From Adiantum capillus-veneris (lineage: Eukaryota > Streptophyta > Polypodiopsida > Polypodiales > Pteridaceae): 64,000 bases of DNA. The translations under genes were made by a program, and so were the position numbers. Below are positions 12,244-23,699 of the stretch, piece by piece; the first letter of the stretch is position 1, and every line of letters starts with the position of its first letter. The stretch is from the NCBI GenBank assembly GCA_014529385.2, contig CM043942.1:60155684-60219683 (forward strand). The letters are read 5' to 3'. The notes beneath the pieces are model-generated. The model saw only the letters and a list, made by a program, of their open reading frames with translations, did not search any database and was not told the DNA's origin.

Positions 12244-12341
12244 CCAACTTGCGTTTCAACTTGTAAACCCTCTTCGTACCAATGGATTTTTTGCGAGGAG
12301 GCAAATCACATAAAGTCCATGTGTCATTTTCTATAAGTGCA

Positions 12342-12934
12342 TCATATTCTGATTACATAGCAGCTATCCAAATTTTTTGGGTTCTTTGCTTCATCAAAAG
12401 ATAGAGATTCCTCAACCTCACATAAACTAGACATAGCCAAAGCATAACAATCTGATGCATAAGATGCAGGGCGAGAACCTGAACGAGTACGACTAGACAA
12501 AGGTGCATCCAATTTACTGTCACACAAAGTATGCACCAGCCATTTAGGCATACCTCTAGTCTGCTCATTCTCAGCCCTTTTCTCATCAAGTACATCATGT
12601 ACATATGTATCAGTAATAGGCTGATCCGTAACATTTTTTGAAACCCCCATAGGCTGTATATTTGCCTCATTGGAATTTACATTTGAACTTCCACCACTGA
12701 AAGAAGGCAACAAAGTGTCCAATGTTTTGTGTGAGCTTACATTACTATCTCTAGTACATGACAGCAAGGGCTGAATACAATCTTCTTCAAACACATCATC
12801 TCGTGAAACCAAGGTATGCTTTGTTTGCGGATGATACAACCTTTAACCTTTGCTTTCAGCACTATAACCAACAAAAATACATTTGACAGCCTTATCATCC
12901 AATTTTCTGCGTTGCGTTTGTGACACCAAAGCAT
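12342..12934 (-). pseudogene. Copia integrase-RT connecting region
   Basis: Overlapping broken frames at 12342-12839 and 12737-12934 include the YHPQTKHTLVSRDDVFEED stretch, which resembles the conserved end of copia integrase (Y-x-P-x-x...SRDVxFDE). The downstream linker is rich in Ser and Asn and has no catalytic residues. Confidence 0.7.
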
Positions 12935-13221
12935 ATGTCAAACAACCAAAAACACGCATGTGCTCATTAAAAGGCTTTCTATCATGTCATGCTTCATAAG
13001 GAGTCATAGACTGCAAAGCTTTCATAGGACACCTGATAAGTACATAAGTGGCACACATGATGGACTCAAGCCAAAACGAATGCGGCAAAGCTTGACTTTT
13101 GACCATACATCATGCCATTTCCTAAGAGCTTGTTTTTCTCTCAGCAACACCATTTTGCTAAGGTGTATACCGAACTATACATTGGTGTTTTATTTCACGA
13201 CTAGCCAGAAATGCATTAAGT

Positions 13222-14076
13222 TCATGAGACGTATACTTTGCCCCTCGAGGTACGGAGGGTGTCCATAGTACATTTCGAAACATTTACAACCATAGCCAGA
13301 AATTGTTTGAAGGTCATAAACACTTCGGACTTCGCTTGAAGCGGATACACCCATGCATGCCTGGAGTAATCATCAATGAAATTCACGAAGTAAAGGTAAT
13401 TTTGCCCAAGGATGGAGTTTGCATGGGCCCACAAACATCGCTATGCACAAGCTGCAACATGCATGTAGCCCTAATTGAACCTTCCTTTAGAAACTTCGAA
13501 CGTTGCATCTTATCCAAAAGACAGTCTTCAAAAACATGTTTGACAGGTGCTTCAAGAGGCGGCAAAGAAGCAACCATAGCAGATTTCTGCAAACGTAGCA
13601 AATTGACAAAATTCAGATGCCTAAACGTGTATGCCAAATTTTTGCATCTGGAATAGCCTTAGAATCCACAATTGTATTTGCAAATTTCTACCCACATACA
13701 AAGTGAGCTTATACAGCCCACGGCATAAAATGCCAAATGCAACAATTTCATCACCAAAACTGAGATCATGTACTATACGTTTGTCATCCACAGATTTGAC
13801 TACAAGACAAAGTATAGCAAGTGCAGATACAGACAAAAGATTGTTCTTGATCCCAGGTACATACAATGCATCAACAAGTGTGAAAGAATTGCCATTTGCA
13901 ACAATAAGCACAATCTTTCCAACTCGTTGAACCGGATAAGAGGCATTGTTGGCACAAGTGACTAAATTCCTATGAGGAACAGAGTCAAGAGAGGTAAACA
14001 AATCACGATGCGAGGTAATGTGGTTTGTAGCACCACTATCAAAAAACCACACATGTGAATCTGCAGCAATTGACAT
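13222..14076 (-). pseudogene. Copia protease and integrase
   Basis: The frame from 14076 begins with the aspartic protease: FFDSGATNHIT carries the intact catalytic D-S-G, and VDALYVPGIKNNLLSVS is the conserved flap-side block. A second frame (13383-13637) holds the pre-integrase zinc-binding segment and QLVHSDVCGPM, which starts the integrase core. The frame at 13222-13434 continues with YFVNFIDDYSRHAWVYPL and the LRTSRGKVYVS block (normally L-R-T-D-R-G-G-E), where the second catalytic Asp is Ser. Frameshifts separate the pieces. Confidence 0.9.
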
Positions 14077-14283
14077 GAATGCATCATGGTCAGTAGGATC
14101 ATAAGTGCACTTTGCACTAAAAGCCCATTCTGTATTAACATCAGCATCACAATCTCCTTTCGCAAAAGACTCAACAATGGCTGCATTTGTAGTGGAACCA
14201 ACATTTGTAATGGAGTAACCTCTTTCTTCTCAGCCTCTTTTGGCTTCAACTTAGGACACCGCTTGATCAAGTGATCATTAGCT

Positions 14284-15138
14284 TTACAATCGGCAACGCA
14301 TCTTTTTTTTTCCCTTTTCACTAGAATTTGCAGATGAATTACTGCCAACAAAAGCATTAAAAACAAGTGATTTACGAGTCGCAGAAGAACCATGAGAAGT
14401 GGCTACATTGCTGTTACTGCCTTTTCCTTGAGCAACAATAAAGGCATGTTTGACTGCTCGCTGTCTAAACCTGTTTTTTCTGGAAAGCGACACTTGCAAT
14501 AACAATGTGTATAATGCATTAAGCTTGACAACTTCTGGATTTCCTTGGGTCATAAGTCTTGAAGGACTAGAAAAAGTTTGGTAAGAATATGGCAAAGCAT
14601 CAAGAATAGTTTGCACAAGGGAACTGTCAGAAATGACTTCGACATCAGCAAGGAAAGTGTTCATATTATCTTCCTCATGCATAATCTTCGACTCCAGCTC
14701 TTTACGCAGCAAAGCAATTTCTACCTCATTGCGACTTGCATAAAGACCAGCCAGAATATCCCAAGCCTGTTTCGCAGATTTCACTGAATGAATGTGAGGG
14801 GTAATAGTGTGCTCCACAGACAACGCAATCAATGCTTGAGCCTTCACATCTTTTACATCCCAACGAGCTTGCTCAGCAATCCTGCCACCAAAACTGTAAC
14901 ATCCTCAACATCGTCTACATCCTCAGAACCAGGACGTACATCAATGCCCTGCACAATATTTTAGACACCCTTTGATACAAGGACATGTTGCATCATATAA
15001 GCCCACAGAGGGTAATTGTCCCCATCTATCCTCAGCAACAAAAATCTTGAACACATCTGTGTTGTTGTCAGCCATGGTAAATGCTGCACCTGATGTGAAA
15101 ACTGCGCGAAAAGAGGAGAAACAAAGCGGGAATAACAC
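14284..15138 (-). pseudogene. Copia gag (nucleocapsid)
   Basis: The leading frame near 15138-14941 carries the gag start; the TFxxDRWxQLxxVGLY pattern is partly visible. The main frame at 14284-14847 covers the gag helical region (VKSAKQAWDILAGLYAS; LESKIMHEEDNMNTFLADVE). The CCHC zinc knuckle follows in another frame near 14300, with KANDHLIKRCP visible. A run of A residues at about 14302-14310 on this strand sits exactly at the frame break. It packages element RNA in functional copies; here it is a pseudogene. Confidence 0.8.
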
Positions 15139-15403
15139 GTGCTATATAGCACAAACCGAAGAAGACTGTAAGAGACCTGTTATGCAGAAAACGATACTGA
15201 CAGAAATTCTGCACAAAATGAGGAAATAGCTTGCGCAATACTTCCTGGAGTGAAAACGCATGCCGAAATGAGCCCGAATAAAAAATATGAGCAGATTGAT
15301 GCTCTATGAGCTGTCCTAGAATGCCAAAGCTGACAGAAATCGGAGAAAGTGAGCAGGCGTGTGCTGGAGCTGTTGACGACTAAGCTCGAGAGGATGCAAC
15401 CTG

Positions 15404-15415
15404 CTCTGATACTAA
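15404..15415 (-). promoter_or_regulatory. Copia primer-binding site (initiator Met tRNA)
   Basis: Read on the minus strand, ATTAGTATCAGAGC directly follows the LTR. It matches the classic TGGTATCAGAGC site complementary to the initiator methionine tRNA except in the first bases. Confidence 0.8.
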
Positions 15416-15416
15416 T

Positions 15417-15648
15417 TGTTGGAATTAGGGTTGCAAGAAAACACACACAGCTTGGAGAAGATGAAGGAAGCTGAAGGCACATAACAGAGTGTATTACTTA
15501 GTGTGCAATGAAAAGATAAGATAGTCCTAGAGTGATCGGTGTATTTATAATGCACGGGGAAAAAACCTCCTAGTGAGGGAAAATTCAAAAAATGCCTCAG
15601 CAGTCCAAGTGTGTTCACAAACATCACTACCACATGTATATGGTGACA
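15417..15648 (-). repeat. Copia 5' LTR
   Basis: The 232-bp LTR has tgttggaatt at the left and gtgaca at the right. On the minus strand a CATTATAAATAC box (about 15543-15555) is the likely TATA element, followed by the R/U5 region and the primer-binding site. Confidence 0.92.
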
Positions 15649-16095
15649 ATACCGCTCTCCAAACCGGCTGTCCAAGGGTGCAAGGACTCTTGTTATATGA
15701 TGGTACATTGTTAACATGTCCGATCATGGGCATGGCTAGTGCGTCCACATGAAAAACCATATCTGGTGTTTGACTTTAAGGCTCCAAATGCATGACCAAG
15801 ATTGTAGTTGAAAGCAGGGAAGGTGTGCTTGTTAGACCAAATCTTTGATTGACGAAGTCCATTTAAGCACTCAGTTCGCATCGAGCAGCGGATTTTGAAG
15901 CAATAGCACTGCCTTGAGCGTCCTCGCTAGTTGAGGCTCTAGTCACAACTTGCATGCTTTTATATTGTAGTTGTAGCCTCAGAATTAGTAGACGGATATC
16001 TTTTTATGTGTAGATGATTGCACATGCTGGGCGAGGGCAGCGCGTGCCAACTAAAAGAAGAGATTGAAACACACGTTTTTCACTTTAAACACAAC

Positions 16096-16160
<65 letters not shown>

Positions 16161-16164
16161 GGAG
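15649..16164. other. Short intron spacer with (GA)n at 16098-16158
   Basis: There is no gene. A (GA)n microsatellite of about 60 bp occupies 16098-16158. The rest shows nothing recognisable. Confidence 0.8.
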
Positions 16165-16597
16165 CTTCACCTCAGAGCACTGGCCCTTAAATCTTGGTGT
16201 CCCTTCCGGTATTTCTTTTATATTTCTTCACGAAGGTACAATTGCTCGGGCTTTTCTCCGTTTCCACCAACTTGGTATATCAGAAAAAGCCCCCATGTTA
16301 CATATTTAAAGGTCCCTAGCCTTGAAAATCAACTTCAGTGAAAAGCTTCAGTTTCCAAAAGGTCTCCTCTCCAAAAGTTGGTGCTAATCCTTTGTTGTCG
16401 TAAAACACGGCCGTTCGTACAGCCAAGCCACACCAACTATTTTTCTATTATTTATGGGATGGTGCATATAGTTTGTCCATGTCAGCACGACGACTTGTAT
16501 GATCTCAGTCAATTGTCCACACTTAGGTTTTGAAGGCCCTAAACTCCTAGGGGTGTTGGCACGTCACCAACTTATGACATACCCCCCTCTTGAAAGA
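16165..16597 (-). mobile_element. Gypsy 3' LTR end and polypurine tract
   Basis: The right edge cttatgaca (ending 16579) is followed by tacccccctcttgaaaga. On the minus strand this reads as a polypurine tract (TCAAGAGGGGGGTA) followed by an LTR starting TGTCA. The same junction occurs at 24502 and 51113. Inside is the tcccttccggtatttc motif shared with the other LTRs of this group. The left boundary is approximate. Confidence 0.72.
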
Positions 16598-17259
16598 AGA
16601 GAGATTGTCCGCAATTGAACCTGAAAAAACTCAATCTGATTCTTCAGCCCACGGGGCCTTTATGGATACATGCCAATGGCCATTAGTACCAAACAACACA
16701 TTCTTTAGCCTGCATAACTAGGAAATCTCATCCAATCTGGAACTATTGATGCATTGGATTCATATGATTCACAAAATACTTTACAAATGACACAGAGTCC
16801 CGAGCACATGACATAAAAAAATCAGATTCAACCAAATGCTCCCTTTACCCGAAGTCTAAGTCGTTCAAAGGGTTCCAAATACAACCAAACGCTCCCCAGA
16901 CCGCAGCTTGTGTTGCTCGGAGGATTCTAGTTACAAGCCTGCGTTGTATAGAGGTTTTCAAACAACATTTAAACATAATCAAATAAACTCAATCGACACC
17001 AAGACAAGTTTTAGACAGATAAATTTTACTTCAACAATTTGCAAAAATATTTTCAAACAGTATTTCAAAAAATCTAAATACAAAGCAAAACTAAAATCAT
17101 TCAAGGTTGGTTTTTGTTAGTCGAACTCGTAAAACGATTGGCTTGCCATCCTGAATCAAAGTGATGATTTTGTTCCGGATCTAGATGCAGTATCATTCTT
17201 GTCGTGCCAAGACATGCCCAATAGAGCGTCGCAATGCCCTAAATTCATGATGTGGAAGT
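16598..17259. other. Internal gypsy DNA without recognisable coding
   Basis: This lies between the polypurine tract and the protease fragment of the same minus-strand element. RT, RNase H and integrase should be here but nothing recognisable remains, so most of pol has been deleted or has decayed. Confidence 0.45.
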
Positions 17260-17622
17260 CTACCTTGTAGTGATACCCTTGAATGGTGACAAGAAGAGCA
17301 CCAATAAGTGGTACAACTTGGTATCCCCTATAGCTAACTTGGCCTCAATAGCTTCGGCAAACTGGTCGTACTCAAAAGTCCATCTACTTGAGAAACTCGT
17401 GGTGGATGAAATTTCGGTGGCTCTTGGATCGAAGAAGATAAGGTCTTTGTGGCCATAAGTCTTTCCATAGGCTTTGCATAATTCCTTGGAAGCATCAGGT
17501 ACAAAGATGTTGTGAATATGGAACAAGTCCGATTGTGGTTCCTTCTTTCTTGGCAAAAGGTTGCTTTGTAGTTCTATCACCTTTAGGGGGACAGACGTAG
17601 GAGGTGTGTCTTCTGAAAACAT
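17260..17622 (-). pseudogene. Gypsy aspartic protease fragment
   Basis: The frame shows the retropepsin-like block LIFFDPRATEISSTTFS-like (catalytic Asp near 17430), the EAKLAIGD segment, and downstream in another frame a C-D-A-L-L-G-like end at about 17180-17250. The catalytic D-S/T-G is changed to D-P-R. RT and integrase are absent, so this is an internally deleted minus-strand gypsy element whose 3' LTR is at 16165-16579. Confidence 0.65.
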
Positions 17623-17699
17623 TCAAAGCGTTTGTCTTCTTGTTGTAGAGTTCCTCGTTGATGGGTGTCGAACGAGGTCGTGCAGATTGAGTCAAGGTG

Positions 17700-17949
17700 T
17701 CGCAAGAATCGCGAGAATTTGTTACAAATCAGGGTAATTGTACTTGCTCAAATCCTATTACAAAAAGAAATACCGAAAGGGGCGCCAATCTTTGGGGCCA
17801 ATCTCTCTAGGCACAGAAGTATGCCACGCCGTGTGGACTCAATTGAACTGTGATTAAATCTTGTGAAGTGTTTGAAGTAAATCTCTCTCATGTCGCGATA
17901 GCTTCCAGACTTGGGGTGTCCAAGTTTGTTACATAGACACAGACTTCCT
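17700..17949. other. LTR-like fragment in + orientation with shared motif
   Basis: The aaagaaataccgaaaggggc motif at about 17762-17781 is the reverse complement of the motif found near the left edge of the minus-oriented LTRs at 16.2, 24.0, 49.8 and 54.6 kb. This suggests a small oppositely oriented LTR piece. Boundaries are not resolved. Confidence 0.4.
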
Positions 17950-18325
17950 CGCGGGAAAGGGTCTGCTTTCTCGGAAAGCACTCAAAAACATCGTATTTTC
18001 TATTCAAAGCTTCTGAAAACCCATCTTTATTCATGTGCTTGAATCTTTACGCGTAAGAGTTCGGATTTCATTCTCATACCAAAGAAATATTTCCTATTTG
18101 ATGCTCCTTGTCACCCATCTTGAGATGCATCAGGAATATCCGTTACCCCATCATATGACACATCGGAGATGTCCGTTCCTGATGACTTTTATCAGTTCTT
18201 ATAGATCTACAATTCCCAACTTAACAATTGAAGTGCACATATTCAAATATCCTAATTTCATATTAGATAGAAATAACTCGAAAAATAAGAATATAGTCAA
18301 TCTAGTAACATCCCTCTGGCTTTTA
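17950..18325 (-). mobile_element. 3' LTR and polypurine tract of an old gypsy element
   Basis: The sequence from about 17960 to 18309 matches 46445-46857 over several blocks (aagcttctgaaaacccatc; catatgacacatc; gatgtccgttcctgatg). The right edge ctagtaaca is followed by tccctctggctttt, which on the minus strand is a polypurine tract before an LTR beginning TGTTACTAG. Integrase of the same orientation follows on the right, so this is the 3' LTR. Confidence 0.65.
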
Positions 18326-18412
18326 AATAGTTGTCCTCAATTGAAGTGCTTGGTACATATCTTTCTGCAATCTCGGGATAAGGTGCTTTTTCGTTCTTGG
18401 TCATCCAGTAAG

Positions 18413-19318
18413 TGTCACGTGACACATCCAACCCTATGTGTCCGTGGACAAGCTACAGCACGACAAGGGTTTAGTCAGTCCAGTCAGTCTAGATTTAGAA
18501 GTGATATGGCACTTTTGTGAGTCTATTTGTAGACCGTGTATTCCTAGTCACTTAGTGTAGATGCATATCCTCTGGTTGCACACAGCATGATCATCAATAT
18601 TCCCACCAGAATCCATCAGGGGAATTTTCTAGTGCATTTAGCCTATTTTATCTATTTTTGGCATTTTCACTTATTATTTTTAAGTGACTTTCCAACAAAA
18701 GTAGGTAGGGCAATTTGAGTAAGTTTGTATATAAGCAAACTAGAGCTAGCACTATTTGGTTGAAGAGGCAACAGGAGCCAAGCTCAGCAGGCAACTTCTC
18801 ACAAGAACCTTGGTGGACTTTCCCCTCCGAGCAGCAGATTCCCTCACCTAGCGCTTTTGCACAACATGACCAGCCTGGCGTTTTGCCATCAGACCTGCAT
18901 CGCCAACAGTAACCAGCACCTAGCGTTTTTGCAAGGACCAACAATTGCTAGCGTTTTTGATCATCAGCTACACTAGCGTTTTTGGATTTCAGCAGTAGAT
19001 AAAGAACCGCAAGAGCAGCCCAAAGAAGTAGCAGATGCAGCCCCGGTAAGACCATCAGTTTTCAGCCTAGAAATACCTCAGTTTTCAGCCATTAAACTAC
19101 ACAGATTTCAGCCGATAGCATTTTTGGACAGCAGATAAAAGATTGCAGATTTCAGCCCTAGTGTCGGCCTCGTCATCCCCGTAGTCGTCGGCAACATAGC
19201 CTAGACTTGCATCAGTCTCATGCATACCGTTTGTACCAGTTTGTGCAATCAATAGTAGACCACTCTCGCCAACGAGAGTGGGGCCTTCGGAGGAGGGTTT
19301 TACAACCTCTCTGGTGTC

Positions 19319-19354
<36 letters not shown>

Positions 19355-19526
19355 CTCAGTCTCATTCACTTGCACGCACAGTGTCCATTCATTTTGTTTG
19401 TGATCATAGCATTCTCTCATTAAGAACGTAAGGCTCTCCCTTCCATAAGAACAAAAGGAACCTTGAGCACAGTTCGGAGCACTCATCTTGAGCAAAGCGC
19501 AAACATTCATTCCGCTGCACCTAACG
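18413..19526 (+). mobile_element. Solo LTR of the 40434-46163 element family, with TSD
   Basis: This 1.1-kb segment is the reverse complement of the LTRs at 40434-41639 and 44971-46163. It starts tgtcacgtgacacatcc and ends ctgcacctaac plus one base. It is flanked by a perfect 5-bp target duplication, gtaag at 18408-18412 and at 19527-19531. No internal sequence remains, so it is a solo LTR formed by recombination between LTRs. Its insertion splits the end of an older minus-strand gypsy integrase. It includes (TC)n at 19320-19351 and a cluster of ctagcgtttttg motifs around 18840-18985. Confidence 0.92.
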
Positions 19527-19531
19527 GTAAG

Positions 19532-20353
19532 CATCCAAAGTAAATTAGTTCTTGAACTTCACCGAATACTTTTGTGTAATCTTTTCGGACTTTAGTGGCC
19601 GCCCTTGATAATGAATGATCTGCTCCAGTTGGAGTATCTTTCAATTTCCTGAACCTTAGGTGGTTCTCAGCAATAGACCGACTTGGAGGGCATCGCACAT
19701 ATTACCGGATTAAAGTTACATGGAAAGCATTACGGATCCTCCAATTAGGCGGTAGCTTTAATCGGAATGTCTCATCGTTCACTTAGTCAATTATCCTAAT
19801 GGGCCCATAGTAACGGTTAGAAAGTTTTACCACCTTCCCCTTATGAGTTGCTTGTTTCTTTTAGTCTCACCTTCTCAAACTTGAGTAAGTCCAATTGACT
19901 GACCATAAAATTTAAATTCCTTTTATGCTTGTCCGCAGCTTTCTTGTGTTTTGCTTGAGAGCCTAGTATTACTCTCTTGACGTGCTCATATGTAGTGTCC
20001 ATATCTCAGAAAAACTCATTTGCTGCAAATATCTTATCCTTAATTAAAAGCAGTGTTATCGGGGAACGCCACCCCATGGGATGGGAACGTCGGAATGGCA
20101 TTCCGGAGGGGTTTCATGGCCCGGAACATTCCGGAGAGGCATCTGATATCGGAACGGCCGGCCCAAAACGGTTGGGAATGGGCAGATTTTCAGATTTAGG
20201 TGTTTTATCTTATGAGACTCCCCCTTATTAAATGCGCCTCTCTCCACCCCTTACCTTCACAATGCACACAAAATTTCAAGGGCTAATCTACCCTCTCGAG
20301 TCTCGAGTCTCTCTTGAGCTTTGAAGTCTAGACTCTAGAGTCTACAAGGCTAA

Positions 20354-20398
<45 letters not shown>

Positions 20399-20800
20399 CT
20401 CTCAAGTCTGTACGACACACATTTGCCGTAGTAAGGTTGAATGGTCTTCAAATCAAGTTTTTTGTGAGTATTAGAGTCGTGAAAGGACTCTGATACTACT
20501 TCTATTCAATCACATAGATCTTAAAATTGCATTATTTTGGTGTTTTTATGCCTCCCGTTCCGTGCCGTTCCAGTTCCGGACCCCTCGCCGGTCCCCCGTT
20601 CCACTGGGGACCCAGTTCCGTTCCCATTCTCGTTCCGCGTTCCGGGTCACACTGGTTAAAAAGGATTGATGGAAGCAAAGGCTTTCCATAAAGAATCTCT
20701 AAAAGAGCTTTTCCTGTAGACGAATGCACGATATTGTTATACGCGTACTCGACAAGAGACAAGTACTTTTCTAGTCAGATACTCTATCCGACTGTAGCAG
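19532..20800 (-). pseudogene. Gypsy integrase C-terminal half with chromodomain-like tail
   Basis: Reading right to left, 20655-20800 gives EKYLSLVEYAYNNIVHSSTGKA, the end of the integrase core. After a MITE (20051-20654) the frame resumes with a helical segment (AKHKKAADKHKRNLNF) and a YYGPIRII...FRLKLPPNW...NAFHV block at about 19700-19850, the C-terminal DNA-binding domain. The end at about 19532-19590 encodes a KYSVKFKN...DAYWM pattern in a shifted frame, the same tail seen at 51.7 and 63.2 kb. The solo LTR at 18413 separates the last residues from the 3' LTR. Several stops and frameshifts make it non-functional. Confidence 0.82.
20051..20654. mobile_element. hAT-like MITE, 604 bp, inside gypsy integrase
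   Basis: The ends are imperfect inverted repeats: cagtgttatcggggaacg on the left, and on the right the reverse complement CAGTGTGACCCGGAACG. Flanking 8-mers attaaaag (20043-20050) and gttaaaaa (20655-20662) agree at 6 of 8 positions, fitting the 8-bp target duplication of hAT transposons. Subterminal DNA is packed with ggaac/gttcc motifs, as hAT ends often are. There is no transposase ORF. An internal (CT)n tract lies at about 20360-20395. It interrupts a recognisable integrase frame, which independently marks it as an insertion. Confidence 0.75.
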
Positions 20801-20808
20801 GGCTACAA

Positions 20809-21369
20809 TGTCATTGGCACGAGACAGACAATTAGTTATAGTTGTACACACTGGACGGACTCTCGCATGGACGATGACATGTGGCGGAGATACGGGTGGT
20901 AGTCTAATACGGGGCCAAATCCCCACCACCACAGTTTGAAGATAGACTTAGCTCGATTGGATATTTTGTGAGCCGTTGGTGGCTCTTTATGGTTGTATAT
21001 ATCCGTAGTTGTTTGGAGTCATTAGGATCATCATCTAATTTGTATGGTCGGGCTTCTTGTGTCTGGAGTCTCGAGTTTATGCACAACACATCTGCACCAT
21101 CCCTGCACATTTGAGCCTCGACACCCTATTGTACTCGTGAGTTACCCGTGAGTTCTGGGGCATGGAGCTATGTGTGCTGCCATGCCAGAGTCTGTAGTGG
21201 TTCATTTGAGTTAGTCGAGTCCCATGCTGTTCAGGTTCTATTGTTGAGTCATTGTGTTTGCTCTGTTATTTATCGTTTTCAGTGTTTTCATTCTGTTGGA
21301 GTGAGATTTCACGCACATTGTGCTGAGGAGCACCTATTATAGAGAGCAGGACACATTATCTCCGCTATA
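20809..21369 (+). repeat. 5' LTR of the degenerate Athila-like copy
   Basis: The 561-bp LTR begins tgtcattggc and ends ctata. It matches 36891-37448 along its length, with clear shared blocks such as gagccgttggtggctctt and gcctcgacaccc. Confidence 0.85.
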
Positions 21370-21383
21370 GGTGCTCTCCTTTT

Positions 21384-21401
21384 TGGCACGCCCGGTGGGA
21401 C
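21384..21401 (+). promoter_or_regulatory. Primer-binding site
   Basis: tggcacgcccggtgggac lies 14 bp after the LTR end and starts with TGG, as needed to pair with a tRNA CCA end. The corresponding sites of the other copy are at 26778 and 27090. Confidence 0.65.
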
Positions 21402-21894
21402 CTCAACTGAACTCTCACTCCGTTGTGCCCATAGGTCAAGGAGCTATCTGGTTTAAGCCCTCACTTGTGCTAGTCTAATGGTCTCGGCTAGCGTCGTCAG
21501 CTTCAGCTTGGTCTCGTCCAGCTTTCCCTCGAGTAGCTAGTCCTCGACTGACTTGTCTTGTTCCTCGTCCTTGTCTAGTGGAGTCTGGACCAGTGTTGAG
21601 TAAGTTGAAGGTCTTCGTGCCCAAAGCTTGGGTGGGCTCCTCCTTACTGCGTGCCACATACACGGCAGTCAAAAGAGCGACAAAGTCCACTACTGAGTCC
21701 TTTGAAGTACTACCATTAGAATCGCCAACCCTTTGTGCCTAGTAGAAGTCCATCAGCCCCGTTACCCTTATCTTCCTACGTGGCCACCTTCACTCCTCAA
21801 CCATTTCCTCCCCTCCCAAGTCATTCTTCCCAGTACAGTTCTCACCCACTCGGTTACCACAACCTCTTGAGCAACAGGCTCAGGAACAAATAAC

Positions 21895-23480
21895 CATGGA
21901 GGAGCTGACAAGCGTTCTGGCTAAGGTGAACATCAAGGTTCCGACTTTCAAAGGTCTCTCCACAGAGGATGCAGATGACCATGCTAGGAGATTTGTACCA
22001 CTTTGCAGGGATAGTGGTCTCAATCGAGAAGACTCCTACCTAGTACTCTTCCCATCAACCTTGGATGCTTAGCAGATAAATAGTACAATCAATTTGCAGA
22101 GAACCACTTTACGACTTGGGCCACATTACAAAAGCAGTTCTGTGATGCTTTCAGACCAAGGGACTTCCAAGAGAAGGTTCTGGATGAGTTGGCCAACTTG
22201 ATGCTCAAGATGAATGAGACCTTTGCAGAACTCATGACCAGAACCAAGTCTCTGGTCGCTAAGATTCCTCAACAATGAGGTGAATTTATGTTGAAGTGGG
22301 TGGAGAAGGCTCTTCCCAAAACTTCTCTCTGACCTGACGCCACTCTCGAGGAGTTTGTCGTGGCTCCTACTAGGATAGAAGGGGCTAGGAAGCTGTTCAC
22401 CAACTCCCCTTAGGTAGAGACCACCTCAATCTTTTGGGAAAGTCCTTCTGATCCTTTGACTTCTTTACGTAGGGAACTCGAAGCCCGGAAGTTACAACGA
22501 GCTTAGAGATCATTCTTTCTTCGACAGAAGAAACCCCCACATCAAGAAGCTTTGGACCAGATCAAGCGGGAGTTGGAGGAGCTCAAGGCTCATCAAGAGT
22601 CTTAAGGCTATGGTCTGCTGTAGCTCATGCCGTTCTCCCGGGCATCCTCTACAGGGATGCCCGCTTCAAACTTACTGTCTCTTCTGTAAGAGTCTGGCCA
22701 TGATGACAAGGAGTGCTACTATCTGAAGGGAATGCGGCAATTACAATAGAGCCTTGCCCCTACGCTTCAACAAGGCTTGCCTCGTGCATCCAATATGGTT
22801 TCTCCCTATGACCATCCAAACCACATGCCACCTTTGTTGACAACCCCTCCTATGCCTGCTATGCAAGGTATGGAAAGCACCTCTTCATCTCATGTTTTTA
22901 AAATAATGCTAGTGCCCCCTCAAGTCCTCAGAGCTTCTACATCTCAGCTTCCAACCCCATGTAGCAAGAGCAGAGACCACCTCGTCCCTTGCCTCGCCCA
23001 TCCCATTTTATGCTACAGGTGTGGGGAATATGAGCATTACCAAAGCAAGTGTCCCTTGCCCGAAAAGGGTCTCCGCCTTGCCCTCGTTGCCCCGAGGCTA
23101 AGGGTCACTATAGTAAATATTGTCGCAAACAACGGGCATCCATGTCTTCAACCCTCAGTCCTAACCAACAAGAGTTCACATTTTTGAAGATCAACGTGAT
23201 TGCGGTAAGCACTATTCCTCAACCGTCATCTGCTACACATGTGGTTACCCCTAAGCATAGGGTACTACCAAGTGGAGGAACCCACTGGTGTCCTCACTAG
23301 GTCACAACAAGCAGCCTTAGGCTTCAGTCTTTCTGAAGGTTCAACTTTTCCATTTCCTCCTCAACAACCTAGTCCATCTGCAACATCTGACAAGCCACCC
23401 GCCGGTGCCAATAGCCAACCGACCTTTATGCTATCTGTGATTGATGGGGCCTTCTTGGAAGTAGTACTTGACTTGTAGCA
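21895..23480 (+). pseudogene. Athila-like gag, degenerate copy
   Basis: From the ATG at 21895 (MEELTSVLAKVNIKVPTFKG) the translation follows the gag at 27656, including DADDHARRFVPLC and the retrotransposon gag core. The CCHC zinc knuckle CYRCGEYEHYQSKC is at about 23010-23055. At least six in-frame stops or shifts occur (for example near 22069, 22276, 22410 and 22505). The end reads without a shift into the protease leader (MLSVIDGAF), showing that gag and protease share one frame in this copy. Confidence 0.85.
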
Positions 23481-23699
23481 GCTCAAAGTCCCAGGAAGCC
23501 TACAACAGAGACTATCATGAAGAACACCTTTCAACAAGTATCCCTTTACGACATGCTAAAGCTGGATGCAAATCTTCAAAGTGACACTCTTACAGTCATT
23601 CATTCGCTGTACCCTGGTGCAGGGTCCAATGGCGGGCACCTCCCAGTGCAACCCTCTCAGTCTTACATGATTTCATATCCCTCTACTCTCCTATTGATT

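Larger units (their letters stand above)
10621..15648 (-). mobile_element. Ty1/copia LTR retrotransposon, degenerate
   Basis: A 5.03-kb element reads right to left: 5' LTR 15417-15648, primer-binding site, gag, protease, integrase, RT, RNase H, 3' LTR 10621-10846. The order (integrase before RT) is diagnostic of copia. Both LTRs run TG...CA. Flanking 5-mers are atact (10616-10620) and atacc (15649-15653), a probable target duplication with one change. Coding frames are broken by many stops and shifts, and the RT active site is altered, so it is not autonomous. It is antisense to the malic enzyme gene. Confidence 0.93.
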
